Below, piece after piece: positions 1 through 7,362 of a stretch of DNA of 64,000 nucleotides. The notes under the pieces are model-generated. The model worked only from the letters and a program-made list of their open reading frames with translations, was not told the DNA's origin and did not search any database. The position numbers were made by a program, and so were the translations under genes. Source of the DNA: JAVBRD01 sp031548365 (GTDB taxonomy: Bacteria > Bacillota > Clostridia > Christensenellales > UBA1750); the NCBI GenBank assembly GCA_031548365.1, contig JAVBRD010000031.1:10251-74250 (forward strand), written 5' to 3'. How positions within the stretch are numbered: the first letter of the stretch is position 1; each line of letters starts with the position of its first letter.

Positions 1-18
1 GCCAGCGCAATTTTTGCA

Positions 19-1167
19 TCAAGTCGCGAGGGCGCTCGCGGTGTCGGCCAGCTGGCGGATGATCTCGATGCGCTGCGGGCATTTTTCCTGACACGCGCCG
101 CATGCGACGCATTTCGCAGCGTCCACACCATTTTCTTTCTCCCATGGCCTGCGCTCGGATGTGTCGACGCGTAGCCGCGCATACTCGGCCTTTGCCAGAT
201 CTGTCAGCCCGTAAACGCGGTGGTAGTTCATGAGCTTGAAAACGTAGGGAATGTTGATGCCTTGCGGGCAGGGCATGCAGTAGTTGCAGCCTGTGCAGTA
301 GAGATCCGCGAGCTTTTTATTCTCCTCCATCATTGCCAGCACCTGATCGAGCTCTTCGGGCGTCATGGCGCGGTCGTCGGAGGCGACATGGGCGTTTTCT
401 TCCAGCATGGCGATGTTCTGCATACCGCTGAGTGCGATGTCCACGCTCGGATTGGCCAACACAAAACGAAGCGCCATTTCCGCCGTGCTGCGCACGTCTT
501 TTTTCAGCATCTTGCGGATAATCTCTGAGGGAGCTCCCAGCCGTCCACCGCCCACTGGTCCCATGATGACCACGCCCAGGCCTTTCGCGCGCGCGTGCGC
601 CATGCCTGCCTCGTTGGCGCGGTCAAGCAGGTTGTACTGCGTGAGAACGGACTCAAAGTAGCCGCTGTCGATGATGGGCAGCATGTTTTCAGGATCATCG
701 TGGAATGAGAAGGACAGATGCCTGATCATGCCTTGTTCCTTGGCTTTGAGCGCGGCGTGGATGGGCCCGCTGGGTATGTCGATCTTTTCCCGGAAAGTCT
801 TTAGGTCGATGCCCCACATGTGATAGAAATCGATGAAATCCGTATCCAGCTTTTGAAGCGACGACTCAAGGCGCTTCATCCAATGGTCATAAGAATCGTC
901 TTGTATGGGATTCTTGGTCGAGAGCACGACTTGGTTCCGAAAGCCCTTGAGCGCTTTGCCCACCGCAACCTCGCTGTCGGACTCGCAGTAAAAAGGCGCG
1001 GTGTCGACGTAGTTGACGCCCAGCTCAAAAGCGCGGTGGAGGAGCGGGACGGCGAGATCGTAGTCGACGCGTTTCCTGCCGTTCTGCTCGGTCATGGGCA
1101 GGCGCATCGTGCCAAAGCCCAGACGGGAGACGCGAACGCCGGTTTTACCGAAATTTCGCATAACCAT
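19..1167 (-). CDS. Aldo/keto reductase with C-terminal 4Fe-4S ferredoxin domain
   Basis: Predicted cytosolic NAD(P)H-dependent oxidoreductase of 382 residues. The N-terminal (beta/alpha)8 barrel starts with the family's GKTGVRVSRLGFGTMRLP pattern and has the catalytic Asp/Tyr region near residues 50-60 (NYVDTAPFY). The last ~100 residues carry two cysteine clusters, CTGCNYCMPCP near 293 and CVACGACQEKCP near 353, as in the ferredoxin-fused aldo/keto reductases common in anaerobes. ATG at 1167 has GGAGG seven bases upstream. It is followed only by the window edge, and the spo0A terminator separates it from spo0A. Substrate unknown; family call is secure. Confidence 0.9.
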   Translation of the reverse strand: MVMRNFGKTGVRVSRLGFGTMRLPMTEQNGRKRVDYDLAVPLLHRAFELGVNYVDTAPFYCESDSEVAVGKALKGFRNQVVLSTKNPIQDDSYDHWMKRLESSLQKLDTDFIDFYHMWGIDLKTFREKIDIPSGPIHAALKAKEQGMIRHLSFSFHDDPENMLPIIDSGYFESVLTQYNLLDRANEAGMAHARAKGLGVVIMGPVGGGRLGAPSEIIRKMLKKDVRSTAEMALRFVLANPSVDIALSGMQNIAMLEENAHVASDDRAMTPEELDQVLAMMEENKKLADLYCTGCNYCMPCPQGINIPYVFKLMNYHRVYGLTDLAKAEYARLRVDTSERRPWEKENGVDAAKCVACGACQEKCPQRIEIIRQLADTASALAT

Positions 1168-1189
1168 GTGTGTACCTCCATTTCGTAAC

Positions 1190-1232
1190 GAAAAAAAGAA
1201 TACCCCGCGCGAAGCAAAACTCCTGCGCGGGG
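1190..1232 (-). terminator. Intrinsic terminator after spo0A
   Basis: On the minus strand CCCCGCGC (1232-1225) pairs with GCGCGGGG (1210-1203) and is followed by TATTC and a run of seven T residues, 60-100 bases past the spo0A stop. It would insulate spo0A from the aldo/keto reductase. Confidence 0.8.
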
Positions 1233-1293
1233 ATACGCCAAACGTAAAATAAGCTGCAGCATACCGCCATTGCCCATGGGACGTCGTCCGTCT

Positions 1294-2061
1294 TTACGTC
1301 GACGCCACCCGCCGCACGTATTCGGACAGCATGGCGATGCACTCGGCGTTTGTGGGCTTGCCTGCCTCGATGCGGATGGTGTAGCCGAAAAGCCGGTCGA
1401 TGTCTTCAATGCTGCCTCGGTTCCACGCCGTTTCGATCGCGTGCCGGATGGCGCGCTCCACGCGGCTGGGGGTCGAGTCGAATGCTTTGGCGATGGCGGG
1501 GTAGAGCGTCTTGGTTACCTGGGTCAAAAGGTCGTAATTGTAAGTCACCATCCCGATGGCCTCGCGCAAATAGGCGTACCCCTTTGTGTTCGTTGCAAGA
1601 CCGATTTGCCCGAGCATTTGGACGATGAGCGCATCTTTTTCCGAGCCTGGATGCACGCGCCGCAGATGCTCTTCGGGCGAAGGATCGGCCATCAGCCGCT
1701 GGATGCGCAGTGCGAGCAACTCGCCCGGAACGGGCTTTTCAATCAGGCTGTCTGCGCCGAGCGCAAGCGCTTTTTCTTCCCACATACTGCCCGACATTTC
1801 GGACATGACGATGATGCGCGGTACTTTCTCAAGCCTGAGCGCGTCCATCTCCTCAAGAACCCCGATACCGTCCAACCGGGGCATCGCGAGATCGAGCACC
1901 AGCAGGTCGGGCAAGAGCTGGCGCATCATGGTCTGCGCAGCAAGCCCGTCGGAGGCCATCCCCACGACATCGATGTTGGCGTATGCGCTCAAATGCCTCT
2001 CAAGACGCGAGCAATTGTACTTGTTGTCATCGGCGATAACGACGCGAATGCTGTTTTCCAT
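1294..2061 (-). CDS. spo0A: Sporulation master response regulator Spo0A
   Basis: Phosphorelay-controlled transcription factor that commits the cell to sporulation. Residues 1-120 form a receiver domain (acidic IADDN near 8-12, phospho-acceptor Asp in LLVLDLAMPRLDG near 57). The C-terminal ~110 residues match the Spo0A-specific DNA-binding domain: KGYAYLREAIGMV, then SRVERAIRHAIETAWNRG and DRLFGYT. Length 255 is close to the usual ~265. It is monocistronic, with a terminator behind it; spoIVB, its frequent neighbour, is absent. GGGG lies ~10 bases before the ATG. Confidence 0.96.
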   Translation of the reverse strand: MENSIRVVIADDNKYNCSRLERHLSAYANIDVVGMASDGLAAQTMMRQLLPDLLVLDLAMPRLDGIGVLEEMDALRLEKVPRIIVMSEMSGSMWEEKALALGADSLIEKPVPGELLALRIQRLMADPSPEEHLRRVHPGSEKDALIVQMLGQIGLATNTKGYAYLREAIGMVTYNYDLLTQVTKTLYPAIAKAFDSTPSRVERAIRHAIETAWNRGSIEDIDRLFGYTIRIEAGKPTNAECIAMLSEYVRRVAST

Positions 2062-2175
2062 TCAATACCCCGTGAATCTAGGATGTGGATTTCACTTTAA
2101 CATGTTGTGAGGAAAAACGCAAACTGTGGGGAACATTTCCGGGCAAGAACAAGTCTACACAATGTGGTGATATAA

Positions 2176-2964
2176 GTGGTTTTTCGACAAAGACTGACGT
2201 TCTTCGGCGGAGTCCTGCTTCTTTTCGGAGGTTTGATTCTGTCGGTTTATCTGTTTTTGTGGCTAATTCGGATGATCAATTGGTCCGTTGACATCAGCGT
2301 TCTCTTGCTTGCCGGGATTGCCGCTGCGTTTTTGGTCAGCGGATGGATGAGCGTGCTCGGTTTCGGGCGCTGGCCGAGGAAACGCCGGCTTGCGCGCTGG
2401 TTCATATGGCTGACGTATCTTGGCGCAGTCGTGATGATTGTGGTGCAGTGCTTTGTTTTCTCAGGCATGCTCTCAGAGTCCGTCGAGCCGCCGAAGACCA
2501 TCCTAGTGCTGGGCGCTCGGCTCAATGGCGCTTACCCGTCTCTTGTGCTTCAGAACAGGCTGTCGCTCGCGCTGAAGCAATATGACCAGATTCCTGACGC
2601 GCGCATTGTGGTCTGCGGAGGTCAGGGGGAGGATGAGTCCGTCCCGGAGGCCGTCGCCATGCGCGATTGGCTTGAGAGGCGCGGCGTGGATGAGGCGAGG
2701 ATCATCTGCGAGGATCAGTCTGCAAATACCTATGAAAACATCGCCAACGCGCTGTCGCTGCTCAACGATGACGCATCATTTAGCGGCCGCGTGCTGATTG
2801 TGACCAGTGATTACCACATTTACAGGAGCAAGTACATTGCTGGGCGTCTCGGCCTTGAGGCTGAAGGCGTCGGGTCACGTCTTCAGCTGTGGCTGCGCCC
2901 GTTTGCTCATACGCGCGAGACGATATCGATTCTGCGCGAGTGGGTATTGCCGCAGAAAGAGTAA
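2176..2964 (+). CDS. YdcF/SanA-like DUF218 membrane protein
   Basis: 262-residue protein with about three N-terminal hydrophobic helices (roughly residues 8-35, 42-60, 72-95) and a DUF218 domain after residue 105. Family hallmarks are ILVLGARLNGAYPS, VVCGGQGEDESVPEA, EDQSANTYENI and VTSDYHIYRS. DUF218 proteins are implicated in envelope or polysaccharide functions, but their biochemistry is mostly unknown. The GTG at 2176 has a poor ribosome binding site, so the true start may differ slightly. It is divergent from spo0A; the intergenic segment is only ~115 bases. Confidence 0.8.
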   Translation: MVFRQRLTFFGGVLLLFGGLILSVYLFLWLIRMINWSVDISVLLLAGIAAAFLVSGWMSVLGFGRWPRKRRLARWFIWLTYLGAVVMIVVQCFVFSGMLSESVEPPKTILVLGARLNGAYPSLVLQNRLSLALKQYDQIPDARIVVCGGQGEDESVPEAVAMRDWLERRGVDEARIICEDQSANTYENIANALSLLNDDASFSGRVLIVTSDYHIYRSKYIAGRLGLEAEGVGSRLQLWLRPFAHTRETISILREWVLPQKE

Positions 2965-3056
2965 AAAATTCCCAGCGGATGCACGAATTTGCTTGTTTGA
3001 TTCCGGCGTTTTTGAGCACGCTACTCGTGAACGAACGCGCGGAAAGCTGGGTGTGC

Positions 3057-3530
3057 ATGAAGCGTCTAGATGAAATACTTGGCTTGCCCGTCATTTTGAA
3101 GCAAAGCGGACTCAAAGTGGGCACGGTTTCCGGCGCTTGTCTTGCGCAAAGTGGCAAGGCCATTGCCGGGCTGATGATCGAGAAAAACCACTGGCGCGGA
3201 AAAGGCGGTTTTTTGCCCATGAACGGCACGGGGCTCATCGGGGACGTTTCCGTCATCGCGGAGGGCATGAACAGCCATCCAAAGGCCCTAACCCCACTCA
3301 CGCTCGGACAGCGCGTCGTCTCCATCGACGGTCAGCGGCTGGGCCTCCTCACGAACGCCATGATCGACGTTGAGACGGGCGAAATAACGGCGGTTGAGGT
3401 CTCGCGCGGCCTCATTGATGACTGGACAAGCGGCAGGCTATGGGTGCGTTCGTTTCAAAACAGCTCATCGCAGACCGTTGTGGACGTGGAAAGCGACAGC
3501 GAGTACCTGGACAAGGAGGATCCCACATGA
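3057..3530 (+). CDS. PRC-barrel domain protein
   Basis: 157 residues starting at ATG 3057, preceded by GGAAAG; the frame is open further upstream but without a site. It contains two tandem PRC-barrel-like segments: RLDEILGLPVILKQSGLKVG (residues ~2-70) and PLTLGQRVVSIDGQRLGLL followed by IDVETGEITAVEVS (residues ~85-150). PRC barrels are small beta-barrel adaptor domains found in photosynthetic reaction centre H subunit, RimM and several sporulation-associated proteins. The stop overlaps the next ATG by four bases, implying translational coupling. Function unknown. Confidence 0.75.
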   Translation: MKRLDEILGLPVILKQSGLKVGTVSGACLAQSGKAIAGLMIEKNHWRGKGGFLPMNGTGLIGDVSVIAEGMNSHPKALTPLTLGQRVVSIDGQRLGLLTNAMIDVETGEITAVEVSRGLIDDWTSGRLWVRSFQNSSSQTVVDVESDSEYLDKEDPT

Positions 3531-3673
3531 GAGGCTTTGTAAGCGGCGTGGTCGCCGGAACCATAATCGGCGTCGCGGCGGTCACATCGGCCGCGATGAT
3601 GATGCCCGGCATGAAGTACCCGATGCTCCGCATGCTCAAGAAACAGGGACGGCACTGGCTCAACGTGCTGTAG
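3527..3673 (+). CDS. Small single-pass membrane protein coupled to PRC-barrel gene
   Basis: 48-residue product with ATG at 3527, overlapping the preceding stop (ATGA), and AAGGAGGA 8 bases upstream. Residues 4-25 are a small-residue-rich helix (GFVSGVVAGTIIGVAAVTSA) resembling the glycine-zipper helix of YtxH-type proteins, followed by a basic Met-rich tail. Strong ribosome binding site, coupling and a terminator just behind make it a real gene. Role unknown; probably a membrane partner of the PRC-barrel protein. Confidence 0.7.
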   Translation: MRGFVSGVVAGTIIGVAAVTSAAMMMPGMKYPMLRMLKKQGRHWLNVL

Positions 3674-3683
3674 CAGCCCAAGT

Positions 3684-3722
3684 GTCCGGGGTGACCGTAA
3701 GTGTCACTCCGGACGTTTCATT
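3684..3722 (+). terminator. Intrinsic terminator after the PRC-barrel operon
   Basis: GTCCGGGGTGAC (3684-3695) pairs with GTCACTCCGGAC (3703-3714) with one G-T wobble and an 7-base loop, then GTTTCATTT. Confidence 0.7.
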
Positions 3723-3793
3723 TCTGAGAATAGCAGGGACGCGCCATTCGGCGGCGAAGTAATACGGAAAGAACATTTATTGGAGGGATCCCC

Positions 3794-4861
3794 ATGTCCG
3801 ATGGAATGAATTACGCCCCCAAGGGAAAAGCAGCCGCGGTCGTCAAACCGGGTGAGTTTGTTTTTTCAGTGATCGGCCTTGATCACGGACACATTTTCGG
3901 CCAGACGAACGGGCTCGTTGAGGCGGGCGCGACGCTCAAGTACGTCTATGATCCCGATCCCGCAAAAGTCGCGCATTACCGAAAACTGTACCCGAACGCC
4001 ATCGCTGCTGAAAGCGAAAAACAGGTCCTTGAAGACGCGGAAACCAGACTTGTCGCCGCCGCTTGCGTGCCTTGTGACCGCGGGCCGCTCGGCGTGCGCG
4101 TCATGCAGCACGGCAAAGACTACTTCACCGACAAAACGCCCTTTACGCAGATGGCCCACCTCGACGCTGCCAAAGCCTGCGTCAAGGCGACCGGAAGAAA
4201 ATACATGGTGTACTACTCCGAGCGACTCCACGTCGAGTGTGCGGTGTACGCGGGCGAGCTGATCAAAAACGGCGAAATCGGCCGCGTGATCTCCGTGGAA
4301 GGCATGGGGCCGCACCGCCTGCAAGCCCCCACCCGCCCCGAGTGGTTCTTTGACAAGGCGCGCTACGGCGGCATCCTCTGCGACATCGGCAGTCACCAGA
4401 TAGAGCAGTACCTCTACTACTCCGGAGCCAAGGACGCGACCGTGCTCATGGCGCAGGCGGGCAATTACAACAACCCCGCTACCCCGGGCCTTGAGGATTT
4501 CGGCCACGCCATGCTGGTCGGCGACAACGGCACACGCAACTACTTCCGCGTTGACTGGCACACGCCCGACGCGGCGCGCGTGTGGGGCGACGGCCGCACT
4601 TTTATCGTGGGCACCGAAGGCTACATCGAGCTGCGCAAGTACATTGACGTGGGCCGCGATATCGCGGGCGATCAGCTCTACATGGTCAACGCCAAAGGCG
4701 AGCAGCATATGTCCCTGCGCGGTCAGGTCGGATTCCCGTACTTTGGGCAACTCATCCTCGACTGCATCAACCGCACCTCCAACGCCATGACGCAGGAGCA
4801 TGCGTTCAAGGCTGCCGAATTGTGCATCAAAGCGCAGGAGTTATCGGACAAGGCGAAGTAG
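3794..4861 (+). CDS. Gfo/Idh/MocA-family oxidoreductase
   Basis: 355-residue NAD(P)-dependent dehydrogenase-like protein. The N-terminal Rossmann half begins at residue ~22 (FVFSVIGLDHGHI) and the second half contains the alpha/beta substrate domain, with GGILCDIGSHQIEQYLYYSG near 195-215, the position of the catalytic-face residues in this family. GGAGGG precedes the ATG by 8 bases. It is flanked by terminators on both sides, so it is a single-gene unit. The family acts on sugars, inositol and related polyols; the substrate cannot be read from the sequence. The nucleotide-binding GxGxxG is atypical (GLDHGH). Confidence 0.85.
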   Translation: MSDGMNYAPKGKAAAVVKPGEFVFSVIGLDHGHIFGQTNGLVEAGATLKYVYDPDPAKVAHYRKLYPNAIAAESEKQVLEDAETRLVAAACVPCDRGPLGVRVMQHGKDYFTDKTPFTQMAHLDAAKACVKATGRKYMVYYSERLHVECAVYAGELIKNGEIGRVISVEGMGPHRLQAPTRPEWFFDKARYGGILCDIGSHQIEQYLYYSGAKDATVLMAQAGNYNNPATPGLEDFGHAMLVGDNGTRNYFRVDWHTPDAARVWGDGRTFIVGTEGYIELRKYIDVGRDIAGDQLYMVNAKGEQHMSLRGQVGFPYFGQLILDCINRTSNAMTQEHAFKAAELCIKAQELSDKAK

Positions 4862-4885
4862 CAAGAAACATCAAGAGCTCTATGT

Positions 4886-4915
4886 GGACTGCCCGTGCGC
4901 GGGCGGTCCATTTTT
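4886..4915 (+). terminator. Intrinsic terminator after the Gfo/Idh gene
   Basis: GGACTGCCCG (4886-4895), loop TGCG, then CGGGCGGTCC (4900-4909) with one wobble pair, followed by ATTTTTGC. Confidence 0.8.
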
Positions 4916-4936
4916 GCTTCGTGCGTCCATTTCTGC

Positions 4937-4970
4937 TTGACGAAAAATAGACAATACGTTATATTGTCTA
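4937..4970 (+). promoter_or_regulatory. Sigma-A promoter with overlapping palindromic operator
   Basis: TTGACG (4937-4942), 17-base spacer, TATATT (4960-4965). The perfect inverted repeat TAGACAATA (4948-4956) / TATTGTCTA (4962-4970) with a 5-base centre covers the spacer and the -10 box. This is the geometry of a repressor site. The downstream gene encodes a DNA-binding protein, so autoregulation is the simplest inference. Confidence 0.75.
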
Positions 4971-4986
4971 CGAAAGTGGTGGTTGT

Positions 4987-5745
4987 GTGAGTGCGAGGAC
5001 GGACACGTGGGGCGCGGAACTGCGCGAGGTGGAACGCGGGTTCTCCGAGCGCCCATCGGACGGGCATTTCGAGTGCCTGTTCTGCCGCGCGGTCTTTGAG
5101 CAAGGGGCGATTTATACGTCAGGGGAGAGACTTGTGGACGCACAGCGCGCGGCGCGGGAGCATGTGGTTCACACGCATGGCGGTGCGCTCAACGCGCTGC
5201 TGTCATTGGACAAGCGGCACACCGGCCTGACGGACGCCCAGCGTGGGATCTACGCACGCGTGGCGCAGGGCCTCTCCGACGAAGAAATCGCTCGCGAGAT
5301 GGGCGTGTCCTCATCGACAGTCCGGAACCAGCGCTTCGCCGCGCGGGAGAAAGCGCGGCAGTTGAAAGCGCTGGTCGCCATTTTGCTGCTCGCGGAGGGC
5401 GCGCGTGAGGAGAAAAAAGAAGAGCGGCTCGTCGAGCCGCCGAAGGGGACGATTTGGATGGATGAGCGCTTTGCGATCACCGAAAAGGACAGGGAAACGA
5501 CCGAGCGGAACTTCTTTGACGCAAACGGTCAGATTGTGCGCCTGCCCGCGCGCGAAAAGGGCAAGATCATCGTGATGACCATCCTCGCCAAAGCGTTCGA
5601 GGCGGGGAAGGAGTACACCGAAAAAGAAGTCAACGAGATACTGATGGCGCGCTGCCCCAAGGAGTATGTCCTGATGCGCAGATACCTGATCGACTACGGC
5701 ATCCTTGAGCGCACAAGGGATTGCAGCCGCTACTGGGTCAAATAG
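4987..5745 (+). CDS. LuxR-type HTH regulator with C-terminal DUF2087 domain
   Basis: 252-residue transcriptional regulator. Residues ~28-68 include a short Cys/His cluster (CLFCRAVF ... HVVHTHGG) that may bind zinc. Residues ~80-130 are a LuxR/FixJ-type helix-turn-helix (LTDAQRGIYARVAQGLSDEEIAREMGVS is the core, ending in STVRNQRFAAREKAR). Residues ~170-250 match DUF2087: EKGKIIVMTILAKAF, YTEKEVNEIL, MRRYLIDYGILERT, YWVK. The GTG at 4987 lies only ~15 bases after the predicted transcript start. Ligand and targets unknown; its own palindrome-bearing promoter is a likely target. Confidence 0.85.
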   Translation: MSARTDTWGAELREVERGFSERPSDGHFECLFCRAVFEQGAIYTSGERLVDAQRAAREHVVHTHGGALNALLSLDKRHTGLTDAQRGIYARVAQGLSDEEIAREMGVSSSTVRNQRFAAREKARQLKALVAILLLAEGAREEKKEERLVEPPKGTIWMDERFAITEKDRETTERNFFDANGQIVRLPAREKGKIIVMTILAKAFEAGKEYTEKEVNEILMARCPKEYVLMRRYLIDYGILERTRDCSRYWVK

Positions 5746-5820
5746 CATATTCGTCCAACTCAAACCGGCACTGAATCTACAGCACGCTTGCGCCGCTATT
5801 GTACTTGCTCGACCGTAGCG

Positions 5821-7335
5821 TCAGTTTCCGAGGAACGCGTCGTATTGCCTCTGGCAGTCCTCGATCAGCGCGGCGTAACCCGCGCTGTTTAATTTATCCA
5901 TGTAAAGCGCCGCGATGCTTTCGCTCATCTTGTTGAAGCGCTTGTTGAGGATGCCCTGCACATTGTTGGCGCCCGCGTCTTGCCGCACTTTCTGGTAAAG
6001 CTCTGTCGGCGGGAAGTAGTTGAACTGAACGGCGGGCATGTCGATGGACGGGCTGGCCTGCGGCGCGAACGCATCAATGAGCGGGTATGGCCATTGGGCG
6101 GATGTGAGCGGGGGGAGCATGCGGCCATGCTGAAGGCCAAGGGATGTGCCTGCAAGCATTTTGACTGAGCCGTCAGCGTTGAGCGTCCAGTCTGTATCCT
6201 TTTCCCCGTACGCGAACGCGTTGTGTGTGTCTTTATCGGTGTAAATGGCTTCAAGGAGCGTAAGCGCGGGGGATACGTCCTTGGAGGAGGCGGAGATGCA
6301 AAGGAGACGGCCGATTCGTTTATTCATGATGTAGTAGGGCTTTTCCGGTGAAAACTTGACGACGGTGACCTTGTCAGCCATGGGGGAGTCGGCTGCCGGC
6401 AGACCCGTGTTAAGTGACGCGAAGACATTCCATTCTTTATCGTGTTTGTCAATTTCCGCCGCGTTCCTCAGCGTCAACAGGCGGCCCGCGGAGTAGAGCT
6501 TGGCAAGCGTCTCACAGTCCTTCTCGAAGATGCTCGAGCCGATGTAAGGCTTGACTTCGGATGTTTGGTCATAAAGAAACATGCTGTCGGCACTGACGTA
6601 AAAGGGCCATTCGTCATACGCGCGGTGAAAGCCGGTCGGCGGAATAAAGGTGATGAACGCCACTACGGAGTTAAGCCCCTTGGCCCGGAGCTGCTCCGTC
6701 TGATCGAACAGCTCCTGCGGCGTTTTCGGAGGCTCGGCGCCGATCTCATCGAGCATATCCTGCCGGATGGCAAGGCCCGTGGAGATGTCCGCCTGTCCCG
6801 CCGTCGGTTCGCGCTGGAGCAGGGGAAAACCGTATACACGTCCGTTGTAGGACGCGTTTTTCCAGTCGGCGGGCGTGCAGGTGGCGTAAAGCCCGCTATA
6901 TTGTTTGGCCGCGTCCGTGATGTCAGCGAGCGCGCCCATGGCCGCATATTGTGCGTATGACGTTGAGCCAAAGAGCATAAGCGTGTTTTCGGAAGCGCTC
7001 GCGAATGTCGTCATCACCTGCTCATTGCTCTGCGGAGCAAAGAGCGACGCGTCCAGCTCGACAGGCACACTCCGCTGCGCGAGCAACCTGTTCGTCTCCG
7101 TGATCGCGCGGAGAAGCAGCTGCTCATCCCATTCCAAAGATACGCCCATGAATGTCACTTTGGTCGTGCCCGCCGTGCGCGGGGGCGCGCTTGGGGCTGC
7201 GTTCGCGGCCGCCCCCGGAGTCGCGCTGGCCGCACCGAGCACTGGCGGGGGCGCAAGCGGGGTTGCCGCCGGCGCGGCGGCGCAGCCGACCATGGCCAAA
7301 AGGATGAGAACACTTATCCATCGAGCGTGACGCAT
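5821..7335 (-). CDS. Solute-binding-type lipoprotein (copy 2 of tandem pair)
   Basis: 504-residue exported lipoprotein: signal peptide with lipobox MVGC at residues ~15-18, a low-complexity Ala/Pro linker to ~55, then an extracellular family-1 (carbohydrate-type) solute-binding fold recognisable from PKTPQELFD, YNGRVYGFPLL, DEWPFYVS and EAIYTDKDTHNAFAYGEKDTD. AAAGGGG precedes the ATG. It lies 27 bases behind a paralog and shares the C-terminal pattern GYAAL...CQ.QYDAFL. No permease or ATPase gene is nearby, so transporter membership is not shown. Ligand unknown. Confidence 0.8.
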   Translation of the reverse strand: MRHARWISVLILLAMVGCAAAPAATPLAPPPVLGAASATPGAAANAAPSAPPRTAGTTKVTFMGVSLEWDEQLLLRAITETNRLLAQRSVPVELDASLFAPQSNEQVMTTFASASENTLMLFGSTSYAQYAAMGALADITDAAKQYSGLYATCTPADWKNASYNGRVYGFPLLQREPTAGQADISTGLAIRQDMLDEIGAEPPKTPQELFDQTEQLRAKGLNSVVAFITFIPPTGFHRAYDEWPFYVSADSMFLYDQTSEVKPYIGSSIFEKDCETLAKLYSAGRLLTLRNAAEIDKHDKEWNVFASLNTGLPAADSPMADKVTVVKFSPEKPYYIMNKRIGRLLCISASSKDVSPALTLLEAIYTDKDTHNAFAYGEKDTDWTLNADGSVKMLAGTSLGLQHGRMLPPLTSAQWPYPLIDAFAPQASPSIDMPAVQFNYFPPTELYQKVRQDAGANNVQGILNKRFNKMSESIAALYMDKLNSAGYAALIEDCQRQYDAFLGN

Positions 7336-7362
7336 TTAGGACGATCCCCTTTCAACCTGCGC

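Noticed and set aside
1270..2100. Long plus-strand frames opposite spo0A, and similar long antisense frames opposite polC, asnS, pckA and others
   Set aside because: These are GC-rich codon-bias shadows; they lack ribosome binding sites and have Arg/His/Ala-rich sequences without motifs.
2183..2189. Exact 0A box (TGTCGAA on the minus strand) in the spo0A-DUF218 gap region
   Set aside because: A 7-mer is expected several times by chance in 64 kb (another occurs inside the lipoprotein gene near 8415), and this one lies within the DUF218 coding frame, far from the spo0A start.
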